Assembly (NCBI GenBank): GCA_965204775.1 | Contig: CBDBFH010000022.1 | Coordinates: 69,163-133,162, forward strand | Reading direction: 5' to 3' | DNA length: 64,000 nt | DNA from: CBDBFH01 sp965204775 | GTDB taxonomy: Bacteria > Pseudomonadota > Alphaproteobacteria > JAPOUT01 > G958296285 | In this document: in pieces, positions 36,084 through 45,223 of the stretch | How the letters are laid out: each line of letters opens with the position of its first letter | Position numbering within the stretch: the first letter of the stretch is position 1 | Made by a program: the position numbers and the translations under genes | Notes under the pieces: model-generated | The model's database searches: none | The model's input: only the letters and a program-made list of their open reading frames with translations | What the model was told of the DNA's origin: nothing

Positions 36084-36812
36084 ATGAAAATCACACAACG
36101 ACTTGCGTTACTGGTCTTTGCCTGTGCGGTCGGGGTCATGCCCTTTGCATCCGCCCATGCCGACGCGCATACCGACCAGGGTGAGAAGGAGACAAGTCCG
36201 TCTGGAGCCTATTTCCAGCTCGCCTACAGCGCGGCCGTGGCTGATGACGATGCGCTCTTCGAATGGGCCACCGGCTTCGGTCTGGCCGTCGGGCTTGAAT
36301 CCGTCTCCATCCCTCGTCTGCCCGATCTGCGCATTGAAGCGGAATTCAATATCAATTATGCCGACAACGGCAGTTTAACCGATCCCGATAACTATGATCT
36401 GGCTCTCTCGGTTCTGCTCAACGCCTATTACGATTTCCACCTTGCCGGAGGAAGGGGAACTCTGGGCCGTTTCCAGCCTTATATTGGCGCCGGGATCGGG
36501 TCTTATTTCCTCTTCGAGGAAGATCGTGTGGAAGAGGACCTGCCCCCGCCCTACGACAGGGTGGCCACCAACATCTACAAAGCGCAGGATGCGATCATCG
36601 TCTATGCCGTTCATGCGGGCGTTAATTACCGGATCAATGACCGGCTTGGCATTGTTGCCGGCTACCGCTATCTCTTCTCGCATGATGAGATCAATCTCTC
36701 CCGGTCGCCGCCACCGGATTCGCCATTAGCCGATGATCCCCTCGGTTTTTTGCGCCGCAATATCGATGTCGAGCAACACGGTTTCCGCGTGGGGGTGAGA
36801 TTCACCTATTGA
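36084..36812 (+). CDS. Outer-membrane beta-barrel protein
   Basis: A 242-aa exported protein: signal peptide (LALLVFACAVGVMPFASAHA), then alternating strands such as GAYFQLAYSAAV, FGLAVGLESV, QPYIGAGIGSYFLF, AVHAGVNYRI, RLGIVAGYRYLFS and a terminal GFRVGVRFTY. The last residue is aromatic, as required for BAM recognition. It resembles 8-stranded OmpW/Omp25-type barrels. The ATG at 36,084 follows a good GGGAGAAGG ribosome site. Codon use is less GC-rich than the neighbours, common for abundant barrels. Ligand unknown. Confidence 0.83.
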   Translation: MKITQRLALLVFACAVGVMPFASAHADAHTDQGEKETSPSGAYFQLAYSAAVADDDALFEWATGFGLAVGLESVSIPRLPDLRIEAEFNINYADNGSLTDPDNYDLALSVLLNAYYDFHLAGGRGTLGRFQPYIGAGIGSYFLFEEDRVEEDLPPPYDRVATNIYKAQDAIIVYAVHAGVNYRINDRLGIVAGYRYLFSHDEINLSRSPPPDSPLADDPLGFLRRNIDVEQHGFRVGVRFTY

Positions 36813-36818
36813 GGCAGA

Positions 36819-36893
36819 TGGTGGGCGGTGCTGGGATCGAACCAGCGGCCTCAGCGGTGTGAACGCTGCGCTCTCCCTCTGAGCTAACCGCCC
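36819..36893 (-). tRNA. tRNA-Val (CAC)
   Basis: Complete cloverleaf on the minus strand: acceptor GGGCGGT pairs with ACCGCCC; D-stem GCTC/GAGC; anticodon stem CAGCG/CGCTG around a loop TTCACAC (anticodon CAC); T-arm GCTGG TTCGATC CCAGC. Discriminator A, and an encoded CCA (36,819-36,821). Confidence 0.96.
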
Positions 36894-36912
36894 CTGCGCC
36901 GGAGAAGAATCC

Positions 36913-37602
36913 CTATAAAAGCCCGGAGATCATCCCGTCAAGCGCCGATGGATCACAATAGGAGTCGAGCAGAAGGTCGGCTCCCAGCGTGTCCAGGTCG
37001 CAGGTCTCATAGCCGAAGGTGACCAGGACGAGTTTGGCCCCGGCGCGCCGGGCGGTTTCGGCATCAATCCGCGAATCGCCGATCATGATCGCCCGCTCCG
37101 GCGGGACGCCCAGCGCCGCCAGCGTCGCCAGCAGGGGCGCCGGATCGGGCTTGCGAATCGCCCCGCCCCCGGTGACCGCATCGAAAAAGCGGCGCAAATC
37201 CAGAGCCGTGAGGATAGACTCTGCCAGATCCCGCCGCTTGTTGGTGCACACCCCCAGTTTGATCCCGCGCTGATGCAACGAGGCCAAAAGCCCGGAAAGG
37301 CCCGGAAAGGGGCGGCTGTCCCGCGCCGGCGCGCGCGCATAATGCTCAAGAAAAACCTCCTCCAGCCGCGCAAGGCGGTTCCAGGCTTCACGGGCTTCAG
37401 GCTTGGGTCCGCGCCCGCTCCGTAGACCGCGCTCAATCAGCGCCTGCGCGCCCCCGCCGATCAGAAGCCGCGCCTGCTTCGGCGAAACCCGGGCAAGGCC
37501 CTCGCCGGCCAGCGTCGCATTCAGGGCGCGGGTCAGGTCGGGGGCCGTGTCGACCAGCGTGCCGTCGAGATCGAATATGATAGCGGCATCGGTGCCGGGC
37601 AC
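36913..37602 (-). CDS. gph: Phosphoglycolate phosphatase (HAD superfamily)
   Basis: Dephosphorylates 2-phosphoglycolate formed during DNA repair. HAD motifs: DLDGTLVDT at the N-terminus (nucleophile and acid Asp), CTNKRR (motif II Thr), KPDPAP (motif III Lys) and GDSRIDAETA (motif IV Asp). The helical cap lies between motifs I and II. Length 229 aa fits Gph. Other HAD phosphatases with the same motifs cannot be fully excluded. Confidence 0.85.
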   Translation of the reverse strand: MPGTDAAIIFDLDGTLVDTAPDLTRALNATLAGEGLARVSPKQARLLIGGGAQALIERGLRSGRGPKPEAREAWNRLARLEEVFLEHYARAPARDSRPFPGLSGLLASLHQRGIKLGVCTNKRRDLAESILTALDLRRFFDAVTGGGAIRKPDPAPLLATLAALGVPPERAIMIGDSRIDAETARRAGAKLVLVTFGYETCDLDTLGADLLLDSYCDPSALDGMISGLL

Positions 37603-37680
37603 GCGTGCGTCTCCTGTCTGGCCCTTCGGCTGTCCGGAACTATAAACTATAGGCGCCCCGATGAAAGAAGGAGGCCGCCC

Positions 37681-38331
37681 GTGAAACTCCCGATTGACCC
37701 GCAGACGGTCAAGGGTTTTCTCGATCCGCAGGAGGGAAGGGCCCTGTATGAAGCCGCCCGGCGCTGCGCGGCAGCCGGACCCTGTCTGGAGATCGGCAGC
37801 TATTGCGGCCTCTCAACCCTCTATCTGGGCGCAGGTTGCAAGGCGCAGGGCGGGATTCTCTTTGCGCTTGATCATCATCAAGGCTCCGAGGAGCATCAGC
37901 CCGGCGAGGAATGGCACGATCCGGAACTCGCCGATCCGGAAGGGCGGGGGGTCTGGACCTTCTCCGCCTTCCGCCGGACGCTGCGCGCCGCCCAACTGGA
38001 AGAAACCGTCGTGCCGGTGGTCGCGCCTTCGCGCATCGCCGCGCGCGGCTGGGCGACCCCGCTGGCCATGCTCTTCATCGACGGCGGCCATTCCAGCCAG
38101 GCCGCCCGCGACGATTACCGCCTCTGGACACCCTTCCTGATCCCCGGCGGCACGCTCGCGATTCACGACGTCTTCCCCGATCCGGCGCAGGGCGGGCGGC
38201 CTCCCTTCGAGATTTACCGGCAGGCGCTCGCCTCCGGACGCTTCCGCGAAACCGGGGCGGTCAAATCTCTGCGCCTGCTTGCGCGCGCGCCGAATCGCCG
38301 GGGGCCGCAAAAATCGCCCGCCCCGGACTGA
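37681..38331 (+). CDS. Class I SAM-dependent methyltransferase
   Basis: A 216-aa protein starting with GTG. The SAM-binding motif is CLEIGSYCGLSTLYLGAG (about residues 40-57); a nucleotide-ribose acidic loop (LFALDHH) and LFIDGGHSSQAARDDYRLW follow. This pattern is seen in the CmcI/rhamnosyl O-methyltransferase-like group that acts on small molecules or sugars. It faces a locus for a glycosyltransferase and another methyltransferase, consistent with glycan modification. Its last 71 bases overlap the convergent gene. Confidence 0.8.
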   Translation: MKLPIDPQTVKGFLDPQEGRALYEAARRCAAAGPCLEIGSYCGLSTLYLGAGCKAQGGILFALDHHQGSEEHQPGEEWHDPELADPEGRGVWTFSAFRRTLRAAQLEETVVPVVAPSRIAARGWATPLAMLFIDGGHSSQAARDDYRLWTPFLIPGGTLAIHDVFPDPAQGGRPPFEIYRQALASGRFRETGAVKSLRLLARAPNRRGPQKSPAPD

Positions 38332-39349
38332 GCCCCAAAAGCGCATCGGCGGCCAGAATCATCGCCGCCGACGTCCAGCCGGGGCGCTCGCACGGCCAGA
38401 CCATCTCCTGCTCATATTGGTAGCCCATCCACCATGCCCCCTTCGCGTCGCGCCACTGCACCTGCCAGCTAAAAAGCCGCCACGCCCGGTCCCGGCTTCC
38501 CACCGCGGCCAGCGCCATCGCCAACTCCGCCGACTCCGCAATCGTAACCCACGGCTCGTCCCGCACACAGCGGCAGCCCAGACCCTCAATAACAAAGCGG
38601 TCCCACGTCCGCGCCAGCTGAACATGCGCCGCCCGCCCGGACAACACCCCGCACAAAACCGGGTAATACCAGTCCATCGAAAAGCGCTTCTTGCTCTGAT
38701 CGAAACATTCCGGCCTCTCGCGCAAGGCGCGCCCCAGCGCGCCCCGCCCCGCGCGCCACGACTCCTTGCGCCCCCCGCGCCGCCGCGCGATCCGAAGCGC
38801 GCATTCCAGACTCTTGAAGATCGAACAGCAGCCCGCATAAAGCGCCGGAGCCGCCTCCGCGCCCGCCGCCCAGGCGATCTCGCCCCCGCGCCCCTGATGA
38901 CGCAGAACAAAATCCGACGCCGCCTCGACATGCGGCCACAGGCGGTCCAGAAACCGCCGGTCGCCGGTGATCAAATAATGATGCCAGACGCCCGCCGCAA
39001 TATAGGCGGTGAAATTGGTGTCGCAGATGCGCGGCAGACCCGCAGCCGGCGCAAATTGGTGCGTGCGCGGATCAAGCGGCGCCGCCGCCCCGACATCCCC
39101 GCGCCACGACCCGTCCGCCAATTGCGTCTCGGCCAGATAGTCAAAAGCGCGCCGCGCCGCAGAAATCTCCCCCAGAACCCCCAGCGCCATCGCCGACTCA
39201 ACATGATTCCACGGATCGAAAATCCCCCGCTCCGACCAGTAAATCGCCCCGGCATTGCTCTGAAGACCCAAAATCTGCGCCCGCGCCCCCTCGAAGAAAT
39301 CCCCCGGAATCCGAATCGCCGAACGCTCCCTCATGCCCCTCATTCCCAT
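38261..39349 (-). CDS. Alpha/alpha-toroid protein of unknown function (prenyltransferase-like or glycosidase-like)
   Basis: A 362-aa protein with repeated helical hairpins rich in Trp: IYWSERGIFDPWNHVESAMAL, FDYLAETQLADGSWRG, TNFTAYIAAGVWHHYLITGD, and WWMGYQYEQEMVWPCERPGW. The QLADGSWRG element is reminiscent of the QW repeat of prenyltransferase/squalene-cyclase toroids; six-hairpin glycosidases are an alternative. No catalytic DXDD or DDTA motif is evident. It is last in a three-gene minus-strand run with a GT4 glycosyltransferase and a methyltransferase, overlapping the latter by 10 bases. Confidence 0.7.
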   Translation of the reverse strand: MGMRGMRERSAIRIPGDFFEGARAQILGLQSNAGAIYWSERGIFDPWNHVESAMALGVLGEISAARRAFDYLAETQLADGSWRGDVGAAAPLDPRTHQFAPAAGLPRICDTNFTAYIAAGVWHHYLITGDRRFLDRLWPHVEAASDFVLRHQGRGGEIAWAAGAEAAPALYAGCCSIFKSLECALRIARRRGGRKESWRAGRGALGRALRERPECFDQSKKRFSMDWYYPVLCGVLSGRAAHVQLARTWDRFVIEGLGCRCVRDEPWVTIAESAELAMALAAVGSRDRAWRLFSWQVQWRDAKGAWWMGYQYEQEMVWPCERPGWTSAAMILAADALLGLSPGRAIFAAPGDSARAQAGAEI

Positions 39350-40050
39350 GCCTCTCGCCGGGTGAAATAGAAAACCACGCTTTTGCCCATCAAAGGATCA
39401 AGATGCGCCCCCAGCCGCCGCGCCCATCGCGGCGCGCCGGTCTCGATCCAGACCAGAAACCGGTGATACAGATCAATCAGCCCGCCTTCGCGCTCAAGCC
39501 CGAACAGACAGCGCAGCCACCAATAGGGCGTGTGCAGTCCATGCGCCCAATGCCGCCCGGAAAAGGAAAAGCCGCTGCGCTCAATGTCCTCGCGCAGATG
39601 GCGGGCGCGGAAAATGCGCACATGCCCCCCCGGCGTCCTGCGATAGGCCGGCGAGGCCAGCCAGCACAGACGCTCCGGGAAACGGCGCGGAACGCTCACC
39701 GCCAGACGCCCTCCCGGCTTCACAACTCGCGCAATTTCACGCAACGCATGGCGGTAGTCGGGAATGTGCTCCAGAACTTCCGAGCAGATCACCGCATCAA
39801 AAACCCCGCCCCGGAAGGGAAGGCGAAGCAGGTCGCCGCAAACCATCGCCGCCGCCTTCTCCCCGATCCCCAGCGCGCCGAAGCCGCTCCGCGCCCGGCG
39901 CAGACTCTCAAAACCGGCGTCCAGCCCGGTCAGCCGAAGCCGGGTTCCGCACAGGCCCAGCGCATGAAGGTGCCGGCCCTCGCCGCAGCCCAGATCAAGC
40001 ACACGCCGCTCCGCCGCCAGTTCCAGCTCTTCAAGCCGCACGGTGCGCAT
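39340..40050 (-). CDS. SAM-dependent methyltransferase (Methyltransf_11 type)
   Basis: A 236-aa methyltransferase: motif I VLDLGCGEGRHLHAL, the acidic loop LTGLDAGFESL, motif IV FDAVICSEVLEHIPD, and post-motif VVKPGGRLAVSVPRRFPE. The C-terminal half has a Trp/Tyr-rich segment (HGLHTPYWWLRCLFG). I chose ATG 40,050 because the family starts there; it sits inside the glycosyltransferase gene's last codons (20-base overlap). Probably modifies a lipid-linked or surface sugar made by the adjacent enzymes. Confidence 0.85.
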   Translation of the reverse strand: MRTVRLEELELAAERRVLDLGCGEGRHLHALGLCGTRLRLTGLDAGFESLRRARSGFGALGIGEKAAAMVCGDLLRLPFRGGVFDAVICSEVLEHIPDYRHALREIARVVKPGGRLAVSVPRRFPERLCWLASPAYRRTPGGHVRIFRARHLREDIERSGFSFSGRHWAHGLHTPYWWLRCLFGLEREGGLIDLYHRFLVWIETGAPRWARRLGAHLDPLMGKSVVFYFTRREAWE

Positions 40051-41314
40051 CGGCAATGGCCTTGCGATAGAAACCTGCCGTCCGCTCGCCCGCCCGCCGC
40101 CAGCAAAAGGCTGCCCGCGCCCGCGCCAAAGCTTTCCCGGCCAGCGCCGCGCGCAGGCCATCGTCGGACAAAACCCGGTCCACCGAGCGGATCAGACCCG
40201 GAACATCCCCGCGCGGAACGATCAGCCCGGCGTCGCCGACGACCTCCGGCAGCGCGCCGCCGTCGCTGGCGACAACCGCAACCCCGCAAGCCATCGCTTC
40301 GGCGGCGGGAAAGCCGAAACCCTCATAGAGCGAAGGCGCGACCGCCGCCGAGGCCCCGGCATAGGCCCGCGCAATCTCCTCTTCGCTCAGGTCATGGACA
40401 AAGCGGATCATGCCGCCCAGATCATGCCGCTCCATGATCCGCCGCGCCGCGCCGTTGCGCAGACGCCCGATCACCGTCGCCGTCAGATCGGGGAAGCGGG
40501 ATCGCAGGCCGGCGCAGGCTTCCAGAAAAATATGCAGACCCTTAAGCGGGACATCGGCGCTGGCGGTCGTAATCAGATGACGCCGCCCCCGCGCCGCGCC
40601 GGGCATCGGACGGAAAACGCCGTGATCCACCCCATGCGGGACGACCTCCAATTGGCGCAGAGCAAGGCCGAAATCGGCGGCAATGTCCCTTTGCGCGCTC
40701 TGCGAAGGCGTCAGAATATGGCGCAGGTCCCGCGCGGTGCGCTTTTGCATCTTCAGGAAATAATACCAGCGCCGCTTCAAAAGACGGAGAGACAGCGACG
40801 CCGCATGGGCAATTTCAAGTTTGCGGTCAACCGTGATCGGGTGGTGAATCGTGCCCGCGACCGGAAGCCCCATCGCCGCAATCCGCAGCAGGCCGGGGGC
40901 GAGGCTTTGATTGTCATGCAAAATGTCGTAGCGCCCCGCCGCCCCGGTTCTTTTGACCCAGGCCGCCAGCCTTTCGCCGAACGACCACGGCTCGGCGAAG
41001 CCGCCGGTGTTGTGACTCAGCCATTCGCCCAGATCGGCCCGCGAGGCCAGAAAACGCGGACGAAAGGCGCGCAGTCCGTTCGCCGCGGCGTGGAGATCAA
41101 GCGAGGGCAGTTTGATCAGCCCAACGCCGCCGGGCAGGTCGGGATAGGGCGGCGCGGAGATAACGTCCACGTGATGGCCCAGCTCGGTGAGCGCCCGCGA
41201 CAGGTGGCGCAGATAGACCCCCTGACCCCCGGTGCGCGGGTGACTGCGATAACCGGCCAGAAGAACCCGCAACCGCCGATCCTGCCCTTCGGCCCGTGAC
41301 CGGCGCTTTTGCAC
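40031..41314 (-). CDS. Glycosyltransferase family 4
   Basis: GT-B retaining glycosyltransferase. The N-terminal glycine loop is LLAGYRSHPRTGGQGVYL. The C-terminal nucleotide-sugar site has the E-x7-E motif in YEGFGFPAAEAMACG, and TASADVPLKGLHIFLEA lies in the second Rossmann domain. The N-terminus is uncertain: no ATG lies near the conserved start, so I use a GTG at 41,314 (427 aa); a frame-open stretch continues to 41,407. It is first in the minus-strand operon with the methyltransferase and the toroid protein. Confidence 0.83.
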   Translation of the reverse strand: MQKRRSRAEGQDRRLRVLLAGYRSHPRTGGQGVYLRHLSRALTELGHHVDVISAPPYPDLPGGVGLIKLPSLDLHAAANGLRAFRPRFLASRADLGEWLSHNTGGFAEPWSFGERLAAWVKRTGAAGRYDILHDNQSLAPGLLRIAAMGLPVAGTIHHPITVDRKLEIAHAASLSLRLLKRRWYYFLKMQKRTARDLRHILTPSQSAQRDIAADFGLALRQLEVVPHGVDHGVFRPMPGAARGRRHLITTASADVPLKGLHIFLEACAGLRSRFPDLTATVIGRLRNGAARRIMERHDLGGMIRFVHDLSEEEIARAYAGASAAVAPSLYEGFGFPAAEAMACGVAVVASDGGALPEVVGDAGLIVPRGDVPGLIRSVDRVLSDDGLRAALAGKALARARAAFCWRRAGERTAGFYRKAIADAHRAA

Positions 41315-41662
41315 TCCCTGCCGAACTCTCGCCCGCAACTGGCCCTCTCTTCCGCTCAAACCGGCGCTCAAACGACCCCCTTCCGGCACACAACCAGCGC
41401 CCCTCAAAGGCCTTTTTCATCCCCGCAGCGCCCGAAAGGCGCTATCATAAACGCGATGGCCGCACTCAACAAGGCGCGCCTTGCCTCGGATGCCGGAAAG
41501 GCTGCAAATCGCCCGCCGGAATCGTCTACAGTGAGGCGGGCAGTGTGTGGTGTTAAGCGAAAATAAATCATAGATGGCTTGAATGACGCTCATCGGCTTT
41601 GACTTTCCAAACGCTTGGTCTGCATTCGGCGCGCCGCGCGGGAGGGACAAGGGGAGAAGATC
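41315..41662. other. Divergent intergenic region before the AsmA gene
   Basis: About 350 bases between the outward-facing glycosyltransferase and AsmA genes. The stretch 41,540-41,600 is AT-rich and a likely promoter for the AsmA gene. Short open frames here have no start signals or similarity. Confidence 0.4.
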
Positions 41663-44600
41663 GTGCGCGCAGGAAGAATAATCACAGGCGCACTTTCCTT
41701 CATTGCCGGGCTGGCCGCCGTCGTGCTGGTCGCCCTGTTTGTCGGTCCCGGCTTCGTCGACTGGAACCAGTTCCGCCCCCGGATCGAGTCCGAACTGAGC
41801 GCGCTCTTCGGGCGCAAGATCGAGATTCGGGGCGATATAAGCTTCAAAGTGCTGCCCGCCCCGGCGCTCGATGTGGCTCAGGTCGCGCTGGCCAATGATC
41901 CCCGCGCCAAGGGCGGACCGCTGCTCACCCTCGACTCGTTTGAGGCCCGGGTCGCGCTGGCCCCGCTCCTGAGCGGCGACATTCACTTTACCCATCTGCG
42001 CCTGATCCGCCCGCATCTCACCCTCGAAAATTTCGAGAATGGCGGGGACAATTGGCGCTTCCTGCGCGCCAGCCTCCTGCAGGACAGGCCGCTCGCCGGA
42101 CTCTTGCGCAATGTCCGCCTCGACAGCGTCTCCATCGAGAAGGGCGCGCTGCGCTATCTCGATCACCAGCGCAAATGGGTCGTGGCGCTGAGCAATCTCG
42201 ACGCCCGTATCGAAGCCGACTCCCTGCTGGGCCCCTTCCGCGCCGAAGGCGCGCTGACCCATCGGCGTCAGGCCTACAAGGCGCAGATGACCCTGGCCCG
42301 CTTCGCCGAGGGCCGGGCGGTTCCCCTGGAACTCCAGCTGCGCCGGGCGCGCCAGCCGGTCAAGGCGACTTTCTCCGGCCTCCTGACCGAGGCCACCCCG
42401 CAGCGCGGAATCGACGGAACCTTGATCGTGCAGGCCGACAGTCTGGCGGCGCTGTTCCCTGCGAACCCGGTCTTTGCCGAGAGCAGCCAGAAATTGCGCC
42501 TCGAAGCCGGAGTCGCCCTCAATCAGCGCCGCGCCTCCTTGCGCAAAATGCGCGCCGTGCTGGGCGCGATGGAGATCGAGGGGAGCGGCGAGGTCATCTT
42601 CGAGGCCGGGCGCGAGGAGGCTTCGCTGGCCCTCAAATCAAACCGGATCGACGCCGGCAGCCTCTTTCCCGGACAAGCCTCCGGGGCGCTGGCCCTGACC
42701 GGCGGTCTCAACGAACTGATCGCCCAAACCTCCGAAATCAGCAGGAACCTGCCCCGCACTATGCCGGTTAAGGCCAAACTCGATATCGACGGCCTCATCT
42801 ATGGCGGCGAGTTCCTGCGCAAAGTCACCGCCGACATCGCCGCGAGCGAGGGCCGCATCACCCGCCTTGCCGTCGCCGTGCAATTGCCGGGCGCAGCGGC
42901 GCTGTCTTTCGAGGCCGATTCCGGCGTGGCCGCGTCCGGCGTGGCCGCTCCCGTCCCGGAGACTCCCGGCGGACAGGACATCTCCGGGCGCATTTCACTC
43001 TCGACGCGCAATCTCAGGCCGCTCGCCGTCTGGCTCGCCGGGGGCAAAACGCATCCGCTGGCCGCCCGGCTTCAGAAAATCTCTTCCGGACTGCAGGGAA
43101 AATTCAGCCTCGATTCCGCTCTGAGCATCAAGCCGGGGGACATTTCCCTGACCGGGCTGGAGGCCGCACTGGGAGGCTTGAGCCTTTCCGGCGACTTGCG
43201 CTACCGGACGGACTTGCCCCGGCCCCGGCTCAGCGCTGATCTGTCCATGACCCGCCTCGAATGGGACTTCTATGCGCCGCTCGCCGAAGACCTCCTGGCC
43301 GACTCGGACCAGAGCGGCGAAGATGAAATTGCCGGAATAGATTTCGACCTCAAATTCGAAGCCCGGCAGGTCATCTGGCAAGACAACCTCTTCCGGGACG
43401 TAAGCGCCGCCATGCGCGGCGAGCAGGGCGTCATCCGCTTTGAGCGGATCGCGGGCGACTTCGAAGGAATCTCCCTCACCGCCACAGGCCGGGCCGATCT
43501 CTCCGGCAAAACCCCGGCCATCGATATGTCCGCCAAACTCGCCGCCCGCGCCGCCTCCAGCCTCGCGAAATTGGCCGGCTTCTCTTTCCCCGCCCCCCGA
43601 ATGCGCGCCCTGGGCAGCGCCGATCTCAACCTCGCTCTGCTCATGGGCGGAGAACTCCGGCGCGACGCCCGCCTCACCCTCACCGGCAAGGTCGGCGGCT
43701 CGCCGGTCTCGCTCAAGGGAACGCTCTCCCCCTGGCGCGACGGCGTCAAAGCCTGGCTCAGCGCCGAAGCCTCGGCCTCCAACCCCGACGCCGCCCGCCT
43801 CGCCCGCCAGATCGGCGCGCCCCCCGCTTTGGCCGGAACCGGCAAGGGAACCGCCACCATCGCCCTCGACGGCCCGGTCAGCAGCACACTCGATGCCGCC
43901 GTCAAACTCGCGCTTGGCCCCTTCTCCTATGACTTCAACGGCAAGATCAGCCAGACAGACGGCAGGGCCAAATCCGCCTCAGGCAAACTCGCCATGACCG
44001 GAAATAACCTCCACCGCCTGATCAAAGCCGCCGGTTTCGCCTCCCGCGCCGCGCCCGCCCGGCGCGCCGAACCCTTCAAACTCGCCGCGCAAATCGCCTG
44101 GCAGCCCGGCGCCTGGCGCTGGAGCGGCCTCGATCTCAAAGCCGCCGGCGCACTCCTCAAGGGCAAAGGCTCTTATGAGCGCGACGGCAAAAAAGGCTTC
44201 GTCGAAGCCTCCCTCTCCGCCGACATCCTGCCCCTCGACCTGATCTGGCCCCAGACCCCGGCCAAAGACACCGGCGGCTGGTCCGCCGCCCCCCTGCCGC
44301 TCGACCGCCTCAACGATCTCAACGGCCACATCGACCTGACCGCGCGCCGCGCAAGATTCGGCGCGCTCCGGCTCAGCGATGTCGGAATGCGCCTCGCCCT
44401 GCCCGGCAACGGCCTCGCGGTCGACAATTTCCGCGCCCGCCTCGCCGGAGGCCAAATCCGGGGCGCGTTCAAACTGATCGAACCGGCGCGCAAGATCAAC
44501 GCCCGCATGAGCGCCGACTTCGCCCTGACCGGAGCCGACATAGCCCGCCTCTCCGGCATGCTGAACAGCCAGAAAACCGCCTCCGGCCTTCTCGATCTGA

Positions 44601-45223
44601 CCGGCTCCTTCTCGGCGCAGGGCCGGAGCATGTTGGGGCTGGTCTCCTCGCTGGGCGGCAAGGGGCAACTGACCGCGCGCCGGGGCGCCTTCTACGGCTT
44701 CGACCTCGCCGTCCTCGACGATGCGCTGGGCAAGATCACCGCCGTCTCCCAACTGGAGAAACTGCTCGCCCATAGTTTCGCAGGCGGCAAGACCGACTTC
44801 ACCCGGATTCAGGGCCAGTTCTCGATTGAGGACGGGATTTTCAAACTGGCGCGGGCGAAAATTGAGGCCACGGCCAGCGGACGCCTGAACGCCTTTTTCG
44901 ACCTGCCCCGCGCCGCCATCGACAGCGAAATGAGGTTCACCCTGCCGCGCGCGGGCGATCTTCCTGATGTCGGCCTGCTGATCGCCGGTCCGGTGGCCAA
45001 GGCGACCTTGCGCCGCGACACGGCGGAGCTGGAGCAGGCTTTCGCGATTCAGGTGATCGAGAAGGGCATCGAGAACCTGAGCACCGAAGGCACGCTCCCC
45101 GTCGAACTGCTCGACTTGCTGGGGATAGAGCAGGAAGAAGCGTCGCCGCCGCCGGTTACGGCTCCCCCTGCGCCGAAGCCGCAGAAGAAGGCGCTGCAGG
45201 AAGCCTCGGTCCCGGCGCGCTAG
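41663..45223 (+). CDS. AsmA-family protein
   Basis: A 1,186-aa envelope protein: an N-terminal transmembrane helix (ITGALSFIAGLAAVVLVALF) leads into the AsmA N-terminal domain (DWNQFRPRIESELSALFGRKIEIRG). Long beta-groove repeats follow, with the conserved C-terminal AsmA core (ARRGAFYGFDLAVLDDALG, GQFSIEDGIFKLARA). AsmA-like proteins are now considered bridge-like lipid carriers between the membranes. I chose the GTG at 41,663, 7 bases after GGGGAGA. A second, more distant member lies at 21-24.7 kb. Its tail overlaps fumC by 4 bases. Confidence 0.88.
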   Translation: MRAGRIITGALSFIAGLAAVVLVALFVGPGFVDWNQFRPRIESELSALFGRKIEIRGDISFKVLPAPALDVAQVALANDPRAKGGPLLTLDSFEARVALAPLLSGDIHFTHLRLIRPHLTLENFENGGDNWRFLRASLLQDRPLAGLLRNVRLDSVSIEKGALRYLDHQRKWVVALSNLDARIEADSLLGPFRAEGALTHRRQAYKAQMTLARFAEGRAVPLELQLRRARQPVKATFSGLLTEATPQRGIDGTLIVQADSLAALFPANPVFAESSQKLRLEAGVALNQRRASLRKMRAVLGAMEIEGSGEVIFEAGREEASLALKSNRIDAGSLFPGQASGALALTGGLNELIAQTSEISRNLPRTMPVKAKLDIDGLIYGGEFLRKVTADIAASEGRITRLAVAVQLPGAAALSFEADSGVAASGVAAPVPETPGGQDISGRISLSTRNLRPLAVWLAGGKTHPLAARLQKISSGLQGKFSLDSALSIKPGDISLTGLEAALGGLSLSGDLRYRTDLPRPRLSADLSMTRLEWDFYAPLAEDLLADSDQSGEDEIAGIDFDLKFEARQVIWQDNLFRDVSAAMRGEQGVIRFERIAGDFEGISLTATGRADLSGKTPAIDMSAKLAARAASSLAKLAGFSFPAPRMRALGSADLNLALLMGGELRRDARLTLTGKVGGSPVSLKGTLSPWRDGVKAWLSAEASASNPDAARLARQIGAPPALAGTGKGTATIALDGPVSSTLDAAVKLALGPFSYDFNGKISQTDGRAKSASGKLAMTGNNLHRLIKAAGFASRAAPARRAEPFKLAAQIAWQPGAWRWSGLDLKAAGALLKGKGSYERDGKKGFVEASLSADILPLDLIWPQTPAKDTGGWSAAPLPLDRLNDLNGHIDLTARRARFGALRLSDVGMRLALPGNGLAVDNFRARLAGGQIRGAFKLIEPARKINARMSADFALTGADIARLSGMLNSQKTASGLLDLTGSFSAQGRSMLGLVSSLGGKGQLTARRGAFYGFDLAVLDDALGKITAVSQLEKLLAHSFAGGKTDFTRIQGQFSIEDGIFKLARAKIEATASGRLNAFFDLPRAAIDSEMRFTLPRAGDLPDVGLLIAGPVAKATLRRDTAELEQAFAIQVIEKGIENLSTEGTLPVELLDLLGIEQEEASPPPVTAPPAPKPQKKALQEASVPAR

